Assembly (NCBI GenBank): GCA_017483665.1
Contig: JAFUVM010000052.1
Coordinates: forward strand, 1 to 39,962
From: Bacteroidaceae bacterium
Lineage (GTDB): Bacteria > Bacteroidota > Bacteroidia > Bacteroidales > Bacteroidaceae
DNA length: 39,962 nt
Direction of reading: 5' to 3'
Shown here: piece by piece, positions 1-7,253 of the stretch
How the letters are laid out: each line of letters starts with the position of its first letter
Numbering within the stretch: the first letter of the stretch is position 1
Notes under the pieces: generated by a model
The model's input: the letters and a program-made list of their open reading frames with translations, nothing else
Database searches by the model: none
Told to the model about the DNA's origin: nothing
Position numbers and translations under genes: made by a program

Positions 1-418
1 GACCTATTTCTATCTGGCTTCCTTCGCTATAACCCGAAGGAAAGAAAGCGGATTGCCAGGCGCACAACTTTTCTTTGCTAAGGGTCATGTCATAGTGCTG
101 AACCGCTTCAAGCATTACACCAACAACAGAATCGACATAGTGTGAAGGCGCAGTATCTTTCACGTTCTCAATGCCAAGGTTTCTTGCAATGGAAGAACGA
201 ACCTGATCCACATTCAGCCGTATGCCTTCTATTTCCGAAGAATACACCACGTCGTATGTCAGGTTCTCTGCCATTGCACGGAGTTTGCTGTCAAAGCCCA
301 ACGAACTCAACCTGCCATAAAGCAACCCCTGTTTGCGGAATACTTTCTCCTGAAGGAGTGAAACTTGGGACGTGTCCCAACGGAAGTCCGTCCAATTGTC
401 TCTTTCGTGTATATACAT
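1..418 (-). CDS. Fic family protein, N-terminal part (runs off the window)
   Basis: Open from an ATG at 418 to the left edge (139 codons visible), so it is 3' partial. The N-terminus (MYIHERDNWTDFRWD) matches the DUF4172 leader of Bacteroidetes Fic proteins. Residues 60-65 read SSEIEG, which fits the (S/T)xxxE(G/N) inhibitory helix of Fic AMP-transferases with an N-terminal inhibitor. The catalytic HPFxxGNGR motif would lie outside the window and cannot be checked. Fic proteins usually transfer AMP or another nucleotide moiety to hydroxyl groups of target proteins; the target is unknown here. A consensus promoter lies about 60 bases upstream. It sits beside a gene fragment at the accessory left edge. 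Confidence 0.8.
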   Translation of the reverse strand, partial: MYIHERDNWTDFRWDTSQVSLLQEKVFRKQGLLYGRLSSLGFDSKLRAMAENLTYDVVYSSEIEGIRLNVDQVRSSIARNLGIENVKDTAPSHYVDSVVGVMLEAVQHYDMTLSKEKLCAWQSAFFPSGYSEGSQIEIG

Positions 419-699
419 AATGCATTCGTACTTTGTGCGACATAATACCAATTGTAACGTCGCAAATTCTGCGGCAAAGATACTGAATTAATGTCGAATT
501 GCCAAACAAATCTATTAAATAACGCATATTATGCGGCGTTTTTTCAAGAAAATCGTCTTAATCCAACTTGTATTTGGAAAATTTGATGATTTTCTCTTGA
601 AATATTGAGATTGGAAAGGCAAACTTGACCTTCTTCTTGCTTTTTCTCATTTATCTCCTTTCTTTTGTCGAATCTCATGCTGTTGCCTAACAGGACAGC
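419..699. other. Spacer between Fic gene and gene fragment
   Basis: No gene is supported here. Besides the Fic promoter it holds a 13-base palindrome CGCATATTATGCG (523-535) followed by a T-run (539-544), either a weak plus-strand terminator or an operator-like site upstream of the Fic promoter. The rest is AT-rich and unrecognised. Confidence 0.4.
475..506 (-). promoter_or_regulatory. Promoter of the Fic gene
   Basis: On the minus strand, TTTG (505-502) is followed after 19 bases by TATCTTTG (482-475). This is the Bacteroidetes sigma-ABfr type -33/-7 arrangement, and the start codon is at 418. Confidence 0.65.
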
Positions 700-1179
700 T
701 TATAGCCGAACATTCCTAATCTCTTTTTCCGCTCTTCTGCTGATTGTCTCGCCGTCGAACATTTCTCCATACTGTGCCTGACTGATGGCTCCAGCATCGC
801 GCAGTTCGTTGATGGCCTGAGTTGTGGCCTGTGTGTCGGCGTAATACTCGCCAAGGGTGTTGTAGCCGTTGATGCTCCTGATAATACGGCCAAAGGTATC
901 GTCACCTACAATCTTGCCAAGCTTAACAGCCTGTTCGGTCTTGTTCTGACCTTTCATTTCCTGCTGATTGAACTTGGCGAAGGTGTCTGCCGTATATGGC
1001 ATGGCCTCATCGGGAACAAACACCACTCTTGGATGCTGCATACCTTCAACCTGCTCAGGAGCGAAGCCAAACTGACTGCCGTACTGTTTCAGGTGCTCCA
1101 TCGGGTGCTCTTTTAGGCAATTTATAGCAGAACATTGAATTGAGAACGGTCTCCAAATCGTAACCCCAAAATTTCTCAA
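700..1179 (-). pseudogene. Fragment of a large mobile-element protein (DdrB/ParB-like region)
   Basis: This open frame has no ATG near its upstream end (only a TTG at 1179) and no recognisable complete domain. From about residue 24 (KEHPMEHLKQYGSQFG) through QHPRVVFVPDEAMPYTADTF and ISQAQYGEMFDGETISRR it resembles an internal segment of very large proteins of Bacteroidetes mobile elements with a DdrB-like ParB region next to methylase or helicase parts. Both ends look cut: the first ~22 residues are unlike the rest, and it stops just after the EMFDGETIS segment, where I expect relatives to continue. I read it as a decayed remnant. The family name is from memory and uncertain; the fragment status is more secure. 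Confidence 0.4.
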
Positions 1180-1352
1180 TCCTCTACATCGCCTTTATAC
1201 AAAGAAATCCTGCAAATTCTTCCAAAGTTACGAAAAAAAACTGTAATGCAAAACCATAAAGTGGGAATAGATGCCACGAATTGTGAATTCCGAGAAATAA
1301 TTATGAATTATGAATTGTGAATTATGAATTATTTCGTACCTTTGTCGCTGCT
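1180..1352. repeat. AT-rich filler with GAATTATGAATT repeats
   Basis: Short tandem variants of gaattatgaatt/gaattgtgaatt run up to about 1330 and merge into the promoter of the next gene. This is the same kind of simple-sequence spacer seen after hisA, hisF and hisIE. Confidence 0.6.
1315..1344 (+). promoter_or_regulatory. Promoter of the glycosyltransferase gene
   Basis: TTG (1315-1317), 19 bases, TACCTTTG (1337-1344). It lies within an upstream in-frame GTG reading frame, so translation should begin at the ATG at 1353. The leader would be only a few bases. Confidence 0.7.
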
Positions 1353-2303
1353 ATGGAGCCACTCATCTCTTTTGTCGTCACTTATCACAACGAACCGGAG
1401 GCTTTCCTGCAGGCTTGTCTGGAGAGCATTCGCGCCTTGCATCTCGCTGAAGGCGAGGCGGAGGTAATCGTTGTGGACGACGGACGGACTCTGGCTGACT
1501 TTCCTCTGCAGGGCGAGAAGCTCATCCGGCAGGAGCAGGCGGGGCTCTCCGTGGCACGAAACACGGGCATTGAAGCCAGCCGCGGGCGTTACATCCAGTT
1601 CGTCGATGCAGACGATTGTCTCATCCCCATTGCCTACGAAGCAGTTCTTGAGACGCTGAGAAGAGAGCAGGCCGACGTTGTGATGTTCAGGATGACGAAA
1701 CAATCGACAACGGCCAAGCCTCCCTCATCCCCTCCACAGGAGGGGGGAACCGAAGCTCGGTTGCAGATGGGAAAGCCAACGGCGAGTCGGACGGACTGCC
1801 CCCTCCTCCTTTGGAGGGGCAGTGGGAGGCTGTTCCTCCTGCACCGCAACCTCCGTGCTGCGGCTTGGGGCTATGCTTTCCGACGGGAGACGTTGGGCGA
1901 GCTGCGCTTCCTTCCGGGACTGCTGCACGAGGACGAGCTCTTCACGCCGCAGCTCTTCCTCAGGGCAGGGACGTTGGTCGAAGTCAAGGCGAAAGCCTAC
2001 TTCTACCGCCAGCATGCAGGCACTATCACCAGCACGAAGTCTTCCGCAAAGATTCAGAATCGGCTCAACGATATCCATTTCATCATCAAAGAACTACGGA
2101 ATCTTGAAAATCCTTTGCTCGAACGTCGCATCCGCCAGCTTACGGTCGACTACATGCAGAAGACCTGGACGCTGACCAGCAGTCGTGATGAGCTTCGCCG
2201 CCGCAGTCGCGAGCTTCGCCTGGAGGGTTTCCTGCCGCTACCCGTCCGTTGCTATTCCCTTCGCTACTGGCTGGCAAGCCTCATGTCCCGCGTCTGTCTG
2301 TAA
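1353..2303 (+). CDS. Glycosyltransferase family 2 with an in-frame repeat insertion
   Basis: GT-A fold glycosyltransferase, about 316 residues, predicted to move a sugar from a nucleotide-sugar donor to a surface glycan. Visible motifs: N-terminal strand (LISFVVTYHN), VVDDG at 41-45, and the DxD metal site in FVDADD (D85, D87). Later GLLHEDELFTP resembles the acceptor-side acidic motif of GT2 enzymes. The ATG at 1353 is chosen because the promoter -7 box covers the upstream GTG frame. Residues ~123-159 are encoded by a 111 bp palindromic element (1719-1829) that preserves the frame but splits the domain after the DxD strand. Substrate is unknown and activity with the insertion is uncertain. 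Confidence 0.85.
   Translation: MEPLISFVVTYHNEPEAFLQACLESIRALHLAEGEAEVIVVDDGRTLADFPLQGEKLIRQEQAGLSVARNTGIEASRGRYIQFVDADDCLIPIAYEAVLETLRREQADVVMFRMTKQSTTAKPPSSPPQEGGTEARLQMGKPTASRTDCPLLLWRGSGRLFLLHRNLRAAAWGYAFRRETLGELRFLPGLLHEDELFTPQLFLRAGTLVEVKAKAYFYRQHAGTITSTKSSAKIQNRLNDIHFIIKELRNLENPLLERRIRQLTVDYMQKTWTLTSSRDELRRRSRELRLEGFLPLPVRCYSLRYWLASLMSRVCL
1719..1829. repeat. 111 bp palindromic element inserted inside a coding sequence
   Basis: The ends are imperfect inverted repeats of about 28 bases: the left begins CCTCCCTCATCCCCTCCA and the right ends TGGAGGGGCAGTGGGAGG. The length (111) is a multiple of three, so the glycosyltransferase frame survives. The Pro/Ser/Gly-rich peptide it encodes is unlike GT2 sequence on either side. 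Shorter relatives with CTCCCC..GGGGAG arms are at 12964-12992 and 38184-38214. Confidence 0.7.
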
Positions 2304-2370
2304 TTGTTTTAGTCCCGCGTCACCTTGCGTAAAGGGGTGCAGCACCTTAGGGTTCCAGGCGGACATGGGT

Positions 2371-2808
2371 CTATTCCATCATGCCTTCGATGGTGAGCCG
2401 CACCACCTCGTTCACAGCATTCGTGCGGACCGTGATGCTCTTCTGGAAGTGCCCGGGGAACTTGTCCTTACCATTGTAGGTGACGTCGATGCTTCCCTTC
2501 TCTCCGGGCTTGATGGGTTCCTTCGTGTAGGTGGGGACGGTGCATCCGCAGCTGGCAAAGGCCTGGTGGATGATGAGGGGAGCCGTGCCTGTGTTCTTGA
2601 AGGCGAACGAGCAATGTACGACGGGCTCGTCCTTCGAGAACTTGCCGAAGTCGTGGCGCAGGGTGTCGAAGGTTATCTCTGCGTAGTTCTCGGCTTTCGT
2701 GGTAGCCACAGCCTCCACTTCGCTGGTGTTGACTTTCTGTTTCTGTGTCTGTGCCTGCATCTGCACACCGAAGCATGCAGCCAAGGCAAGGATGATGATT
2801 TTCTTCAT
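2371..2808 (-). CDS. Secreted DUF1573 protein
   Basis: 145-residue exported protein: signal peptide (MKKIIILALAACFGVQMQAQ), then a single Ig-like/MSP-type DUF1573 domain with the family hallmarks HDFGKF, FKNTG, ASCGCTVP and PGEKGSIDVTYN. DUF1573 proteins are common periplasmic or surface proteins of Bacteroidetes with no settled function. The start at 2808 is preferred to an upstream CTG because a signal peptide begins there and the promoter -7 box lies at 2839-2846. It is convergent with the glycosyltransferase gene, with a 67-base gap. Confidence 0.85.
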   Translation of the reverse strand: MKKIIILALAACFGVQMQAQTQKQKVNTSEVEAVATTKAENYAEITFDTLRHDFGKFSKDEPVVHCSFAFKNTGTAPLIIHQAFASCGCTVPTYTKEPIKPGEKGSIDVTYNGKDKFPGHFQKSITVRTNAVNEVVRLTIEGMME

Positions 2809-2838
2809 TGTCTGTTGTCCTTTATCACATTTCACGTG

Positions 2839-2846
2839 CAAAGGTA
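2839..2846 (-). promoter_or_regulatory. -7 box for the DUF1573 gene
   Basis: TACCTTTG on the minus strand about 30 bases before the start codon. A clear -33 element was not found at the usual distance. Confidence 0.55.
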
Positions 2847-2920
2847 GCACATATTTTATAAAAGGATGCCCTTTGATTGCTTTTTTTCACACTAACGGCA
2901 CGTTTTTGACAATTATTTCA

Positions 2921-2928
2921 TACTTTTG
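2921..2928 (+). promoter_or_regulatory. -7 box for ruvC
   Basis: TACTTTTG, 27 bases ahead of the ruvC ATG. A TTTTTG lies upstream (2903-2908) but with shorter spacing than usual. Confidence 0.5.
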
Positions 2929-2955
2929 CACGCGAAAAGCAACATTTGCGGACAC

Positions 2956-3543
2956 ATGACGGAGCAAATCATCCTGGGCATCGACCCGGGAACGAACATC
3001 ATGGGCTACGGCGTTCTGCGCGTCGAGGGCAAGAAGGCGACGATGCTCGCCCTGGGCGTCATCGACCTGCGCAAATTCCCCGACCCCTATCTGAAGCTTG
3101 GACACATCTACGAGCGCGTCGGCAGCATCATCGAAGGCTATCTGCCCGACTGCATGGCTATCGAGGCCCCCTTCTTCGGCAAGAACATACAGAGCATGCT
3201 CAAGCTGGGACGGGCTCAGGGCGTTGCCATCGCAGCAGCCATTCAGCGGCAGGTGCCCATCACGGAGTACGCCCCGTCGAAGATAAAGATGGCCATCACG
3301 GGCAACGGCAACGCCAGCAAGGAGCAGGTGGCCGATATGCTCCGCCGCATGCTCCACGTCGACAAAGAGGAGATGGGCAAGTTCCTCGACGCTTCCGACG
3401 CTCTGGGAGCAGCCTATTGCCACTTCCTGCAGCAGGGCAGGCCCGAGACTGACCATAAGTATCGCGGCTGGGCCGACTTCGTGCAGAAGAACAAGGAGAG
3501 AGTGGCTACACCTGTAGCACACACTTCTCCGAAGCAATCATGA
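2956..3543 (+). CDS. ruvC: Holliday junction resolvase RuvC
   Basis: 195-residue RNase H-fold endonuclease that cleaves Holliday junctions with RuvAB. The four catalytic acidic residues are visible: D10 (LGIDPGT), E70 (AIEAPFF), D145 and D148 (LDASDALG). The ATG at 2956 is used because the frame upstream overlaps the -7 promoter box. The last ~13 residues (VATPVAHTSPKQS) are encoded by the beginning of an intergenic repeat-like region that continues past the stop, so the natural C-terminus appears replaced by repeat-derived sequence. The catalytic core is untouched. Confidence 0.93.
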   Translation: MTEQIILGIDPGTNIMGYGVLRVEGKKATMLALGVIDLRKFPDPYLKLGHIYERVGSIIEGYLPDCMAIEAPFFGKNIQSMLKLGRAQGVAIAAAIQRQVPITEYAPSKIKMAITGNGNASKEQVADMLRRMLHVDKEEMGKFLDASDALGAAYCHFLQQGRPETDHKYRGWADFVQKNKERVATPVAHTSPKQS

Positions 3544-3600
3544 TGGGGAAAACAGGACTGTCGGCATCCATACCGCAGATGTTTCCGTGTTGACGTACGT

Positions 3601-3684
3601 CGTAACCATTGTTGACTTCGCCCTGGGCTAAAGCTTCCCACGTACCGTAACCATTGTTGACTTCGCCCTGGGCTAAAGCTTCCC
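3601..3684. repeat. 45 bp direct tandem repeat, two copies
   Basis: A 39-base sequence starting CGTAACCATTGTTGACTTCG and ending AAAGCTTCCC occurs identically at 3601-3639 and 3646-3684, separated by ACGTAC (period 45). A single GGGAACGA word, the core of the 22 bp arrays at 9722 and 39219, follows at 3691-3698. On the minus strand the 45 bp unit is an open 15-residue peptide repeat (EALAQGEVNNGYGTW). Confidence 0.9.
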
Positions 3685-3741
3685 GCACTTGGGAACGAAT
3701 TATGTAAAAAGCACTTTTTTTTCCAATAATCTATAGATTTG

Positions 3742-3773
3742 TTTTGTACTCTGCCTGCTTTTTCGTATCTTTG
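3742..3773 (+). promoter_or_regulatory. Promoter of the Omp28-like operon
   Basis: TTTTG (3742-3746), 19 bases, TATCTTTG (3766-3773); the ATG is at 3793. A textbook Bacteroidetes promoter. Confidence 0.8.
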
Positions 3774-3792
3774 CGGCAAATAATCTATACTT

Positions 3793-5625
3793 ATGAAAAG
3801 AATTTTGTTTCTAACTGTAGTCTGGCTGGCATCGATGGCTCTGATGGCTGCCGACGGAGAACTGTATTATGGTTTCTATCAGGGCAGCGGGACGCTGACG
3901 CCTCTGGGTACACGTAAAGTGGAAAACTACGACGTCGCAATCCATCTGACCGACCCGTTTCTCACCGGGCAGGCCATCTACGGCCTCCGCATCCCCGTCA
4001 ACACATCCGCAAAGAACACGGGTAACTACTCTGCCTGGCTGTCGAAGACGTTGAAGGTGGAGAGCGGAAAGAACGTGCCCGACATAGCCAGCGTAGCATT
4101 CACGGCAAACGCCAAGTGGGTCGACGTGACGTTCGAGACGCCCTACATCATCACCGAAGAGGGCGTCTATGCAGGCTATTCGTTTTCCGTAACCGACGTG
4201 ACAGCAGAGGCTGACCAACTGCCCATACAGACGATAGCCACAGAGGAACAGGGCGGCATGTTCATACATACCTCGCGCACCTACCGCCAGTGGAAGGAGC
4301 TGAGCGGCGTCGGAGCATCTGCGCTGCTGGTTCGTCTGGGCGGCGACGGCATCAAACCCCTTGCTGCAACCTTCGTGATGCCCGAGGAACTGAATGCCTA
4401 TACAACGGTCGGCCAAGAGGCAACGGTCACGCTCTCGCTGGTGAACCACGGCACGACTGCCATCCGCAATATAGACTATACGATAGAAGTGAACGGCTCC
4501 ACCGTGGAACGCCACCAGAACGTGACGCTGGCAGCGCAGTACTATGGCCGTAAGAAATCGATAGACGTCACGATTCCTCCTGTCAGTCAGCGCGGTACAC
4601 GCCCCGTCACTTTCTGCATCACAAAGATAAACGGCGAGGACAATCAGGACCCGCAACCTTCTGCTTCGCTCCAGATGGCCTTCCTTGCCGAGACCCCCAA
4701 GCATAAGCCTCTGATGGAAGAGTACACCGGAACGTGGTGCGGCTGGTGTCCGCGCGGAATGGCTGCTATGGAGGCTCTGACCGAACTGTACGGCGACGAC
4801 TTTGTGGGCGTAGCCTACCATCAGGGCGATGCCATGCAGATTACGACGGCTTTCCCCAAGGACATCAGCGGTTATCCCGGCTCTACCATCGACCGTGTCG
4901 GCGAAAGTATAGACCCCTTTGGCGGCTCGGCAGGCGGCAGCTTAGGCATACGTAACGACTGGACCAGACGCGCCGCCGTGATAGCTCCTGCCGCACTGGG
5001 ACTGGAAGCTGCCTGGAGCGACGAGGACAAGATGCAGATTGTGGTAAAGAGCACTACGTCGTTCGTGCGCAGTCTCAGCGACAATCCCTATCGCCTGTCG
5101 TATATCCTCGTGGCCGACGAACTGAGCGGCACGGGGCGCTACTGGTCGCAGGTGAACAACTACAGCGGTCAGTCGGGCTATGACAACGACCCCTATCTGT
5201 CCCCCTGGACGAAAAAACCGGGAACGGTGCTCGGGATGAAATTCAACGACGTTGCCATACAATTGTCCTGCCAAGGGCCGTCAGCTCTTGAGAAGAGCCT
5301 TCCTTCTTCCGTCAATGACACCGACGACTACGAGCACACCTATGTCTTTGACATCACAGACAACGCGCTTGTGCAGGACAAGAGCAAGCTTCGCGTCGTG
5401 GCAGTGCTCATCAATACGCAAAGCGGCGAGGTTGTCAACGCAGAGAAAGCTGCTGTCAGCGACTCGACGACACCCGTACAGCGCATACAGGCCGACGCGA
5501 AGGCGACAGATGTCTACTACACCGATTTGCTCGGCCGGCGCGTCAGTCCGAACCATCGCGGCATCTACATCAAGACAACTACCTGCAGCGACGGAACGAG
5601 GAAAAGTGAAAAGGTGAAAAAGTAA
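3793..5625 (+). CDS. Omp28-related secreted protein with thioredoxin-like CxxC
   Basis: 610 residues with a signal peptide (MKRILFLTVVWLASMALMAA). The N-terminal half is beta-rich with an Ig-like segment around residues 200-300. A thioredoxin-like module follows: YTGTWCGWCPRG carries C316 and C319, and YPGSTIDR resembles the cis-Pro region. This layout is that of Omp28-type envelope proteins of Bacteroidetes, suggesting disulfide or redox chemistry at the surface; the client is unknown. The C-terminus has a tail (DLLGRRVSPNHRGIYI) of the kind found at the end of many Prevotella secreted proteins. The final GTRKSEKVKK reads into simple-repeat filler. The next secreted gene follows after 20 bases. 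Confidence 0.75.
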   Translation: MKRILFLTVVWLASMALMAADGELYYGFYQGSGTLTPLGTRKVENYDVAIHLTDPFLTGQAIYGLRIPVNTSAKNTGNYSAWLSKTLKVESGKNVPDIASVAFTANAKWVDVTFETPYIITEEGVYAGYSFSVTDVTAEADQLPIQTIATEEQGGMFIHTSRTYRQWKELSGVGASALLVRLGGDGIKPLAATFVMPEELNAYTTVGQEATVTLSLVNHGTTAIRNIDYTIEVNGSTVERHQNVTLAAQYYGRKKSIDVTIPPVSQRGTRPVTFCITKINGEDNQDPQPSASLQMAFLAETPKHKPLMEEYTGTWCGWCPRGMAAMEALTELYGDDFVGVAYHQGDAMQITTAFPKDISGYPGSTIDRVGESIDPFGGSAGGSLGIRNDWTRRAAVIAPAALGLEAAWSDEDKMQIVVKSTTSFVRSLSDNPYRLSYILVADELSGTGRYWSQVNNYSGQSGYDNDPYLSPWTKKPGTVLGMKFNDVAIQLSCQGPSALEKSLPSSVNDTDDYEHTYVFDITDNALVQDKSKLRVVAVLINTQSGEVVNAEKAAVSDSTTPVQRIQADAKATDVYYTDLLGRRVSPNHRGIYIKTTTCSDGTRKSEKVKK

Positions 5626-5645
5626 AAAGGTTAAAATTTGAAATA

Positions 5646-7214
5646 ATGAAAAGCATCATGAATATACACAGATTTTTTGGGGCCGCTCTGTTGATGGCGG
5701 TCACCTTTGCAACCGCAAGCGCAGCAGATGTCACTCGCGATGCCCACGGCATCATCCGCGAACAGCCAGCCGGCATCCACCGCCTTTACATGCGCTCCGG
5801 CGGTGCGACGTATGCTCCCCTCTATTTCCAGGCTGTCACACAGGACGGCATTTCAACGGAAATGGTCTTCTCCGAGGACGGCACGAAGGCCTATTTCAAG
5901 AACATCATCTCGCATGCCGCCACCAACACATGGGTGGAAGGCGACGTGGCAGACGGCAAAATCACGGTTCCCCTCGGACAGGTCGTCCACTGGTTCGACG
6001 ACGGAAACTACGGCATGCAGCTGGCTCTCGTCGAGGTGAAGGGAAACATCAACACCTACACGAGCAAGAACAAAGGCAGCGTCACGTTCAGGATGGAAGG
6101 CAACGACCTGTATCTGGAAGGCACTTCCGGAACTCCCGACGAGACGACCTTTGTCGGTCTTGGCCTCACGTATACCGGCCAGTACAACGGAGAGTGGAGC
6201 TACTATCTCGACTATGAGACAGTGCTGAGCTACAAGAACGTAGCGATGGTGGACGTCCCCAAAGACCTTGAGACAAAAACCTACTCCATGGAATATGAGA
6301 ACACCGGTCACCTCGTGAACGTAGGCTTCCGGGACAATGATGTCTACGTGCAGGGCATTTCGGAGAATAATGTCCCGACGGCATGGTGGAAGGGCACTAT
6401 CGGCGCAGACGGCAAGCTCGTGTTCCCCTTGCAGTTCGCACAGGTCTATTCTACCTACCTCCTCTATTTCTGCGGCGCCGACTTCGAAGGCGAGACGACA
6501 GCCTCGGGCGGCACGACGTGGAACTACCTGTGGACGGACGGCAGCGCCACCTTCTCCATCGACCGGCAGAAGGGCACCTTCTCTTCCGAACAGGCTGTAT
6601 TCGTGAACAATGCCGACGACCACATCGAGCGCGGCGAGATTTTCCGTGCCCCTCTCTTCCGTCCGTATCAGGAGAAAGCCGGCACACCTTCCGACCCCTC
6701 CGTCTATACCTACCTTGACAACTTCGACAGCTGGGGCTTCAGCATCATGATGCCCTCCATCCCCTTGCTCGACACCGAAGGCAACTTCATGGACCCAGCA
6801 AAAGTCTCGTGGCAAATCTACGTCGACGACGACGAGCCCTACACGCTCTACACGGACGAATACAAATATCTGACAGAAGAAATCGACGAGATTCCCTACC
6901 TCTTCACGGCAGAACAGAACGCCAAGTTCTCGCGTTCATATATCTACGAAAAGGCATACGCCATCTACATCTTCCAGACAGGCTTCCGGCGCATCGGCGT
7001 GCAGACCATCTATCGTGGCGGCGGCGAAGAGCACCGCTCGAACATCGTCTACCACTACTTCGACTCTGCCGATGCCGTGACGGACATCGCCACGGACAGA
7101 AACGCTGGCAGCGAACAGCATTTCGACCTCAGCGGACGGCGTGTGACAGACCATCACCGCGGCATCACCATAAGCCGCATGCCGGACGGACGCGTCGTGA
7201 AACGGCTTCGCTAA
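5646..7214 (+). CDS. Secreted protein of unknown function with C-terminal tail
   Basis: 522 residues. A signal peptide (hydrophobic stretch FFGAALLMAVTFATASA, about residues 10-26) precedes a long beta-rich region with two similar-looking halves containing EYENTGHLVNVGF and GLTYTGQYNGEWSYY-type strands. I do not recognise a named domain. The C-terminus (FDLSGRRVTDHHRGITISR) matches the tail of the preceding Omp28-like protein, suggesting the same localisation route; both are probably co-transcribed. An internal ATG at 5658 is an alternative start. No catalytic motif is seen. Confidence 0.65.
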   Translation: MKSIMNIHRFFGAALLMAVTFATASAADVTRDAHGIIREQPAGIHRLYMRSGGATYAPLYFQAVTQDGISTEMVFSEDGTKAYFKNIISHAATNTWVEGDVADGKITVPLGQVVHWFDDGNYGMQLALVEVKGNINTYTSKNKGSVTFRMEGNDLYLEGTSGTPDETTFVGLGLTYTGQYNGEWSYYLDYETVLSYKNVAMVDVPKDLETKTYSMEYENTGHLVNVGFRDNDVYVQGISENNVPTAWWKGTIGADGKLVFPLQFAQVYSTYLLYFCGADFEGETTASGGTTWNYLWTDGSATFSIDRQKGTFSSEQAVFVNNADDHIERGEIFRAPLFRPYQEKAGTPSDPSVYTYLDNFDSWGFSIMMPSIPLLDTEGNFMDPAKVSWQIYVDDDEPYTLYTDEYKYLTEEIDEIPYLFTAEQNAKFSRSYIYEKAYAIYIFQTGFRRIGVQTIYRGGGEEHRSNIVYHYFDSADAVTDIATDRNAGSEQHFDLSGRRVTDHHRGITISRMPDGRVVKRLR

Positions 7215-7253
7215 GCTTCCTCTATCTTCTTATATCTACCAGACATCCGAAAC

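Noticed and set aside
1317-1352. GTG at 1317 as start of the glycosyltransferase
   Set aside because: The promoter -7 box TACCTTTG lies downstream of it, so the transcript would not include this codon.
2185-2847. Plus-strand frame of 220 codons across the DUF1573 gene
   Set aside because: No domain, and the minus strand has a signal peptide, DUF1573 motifs and a promoter.
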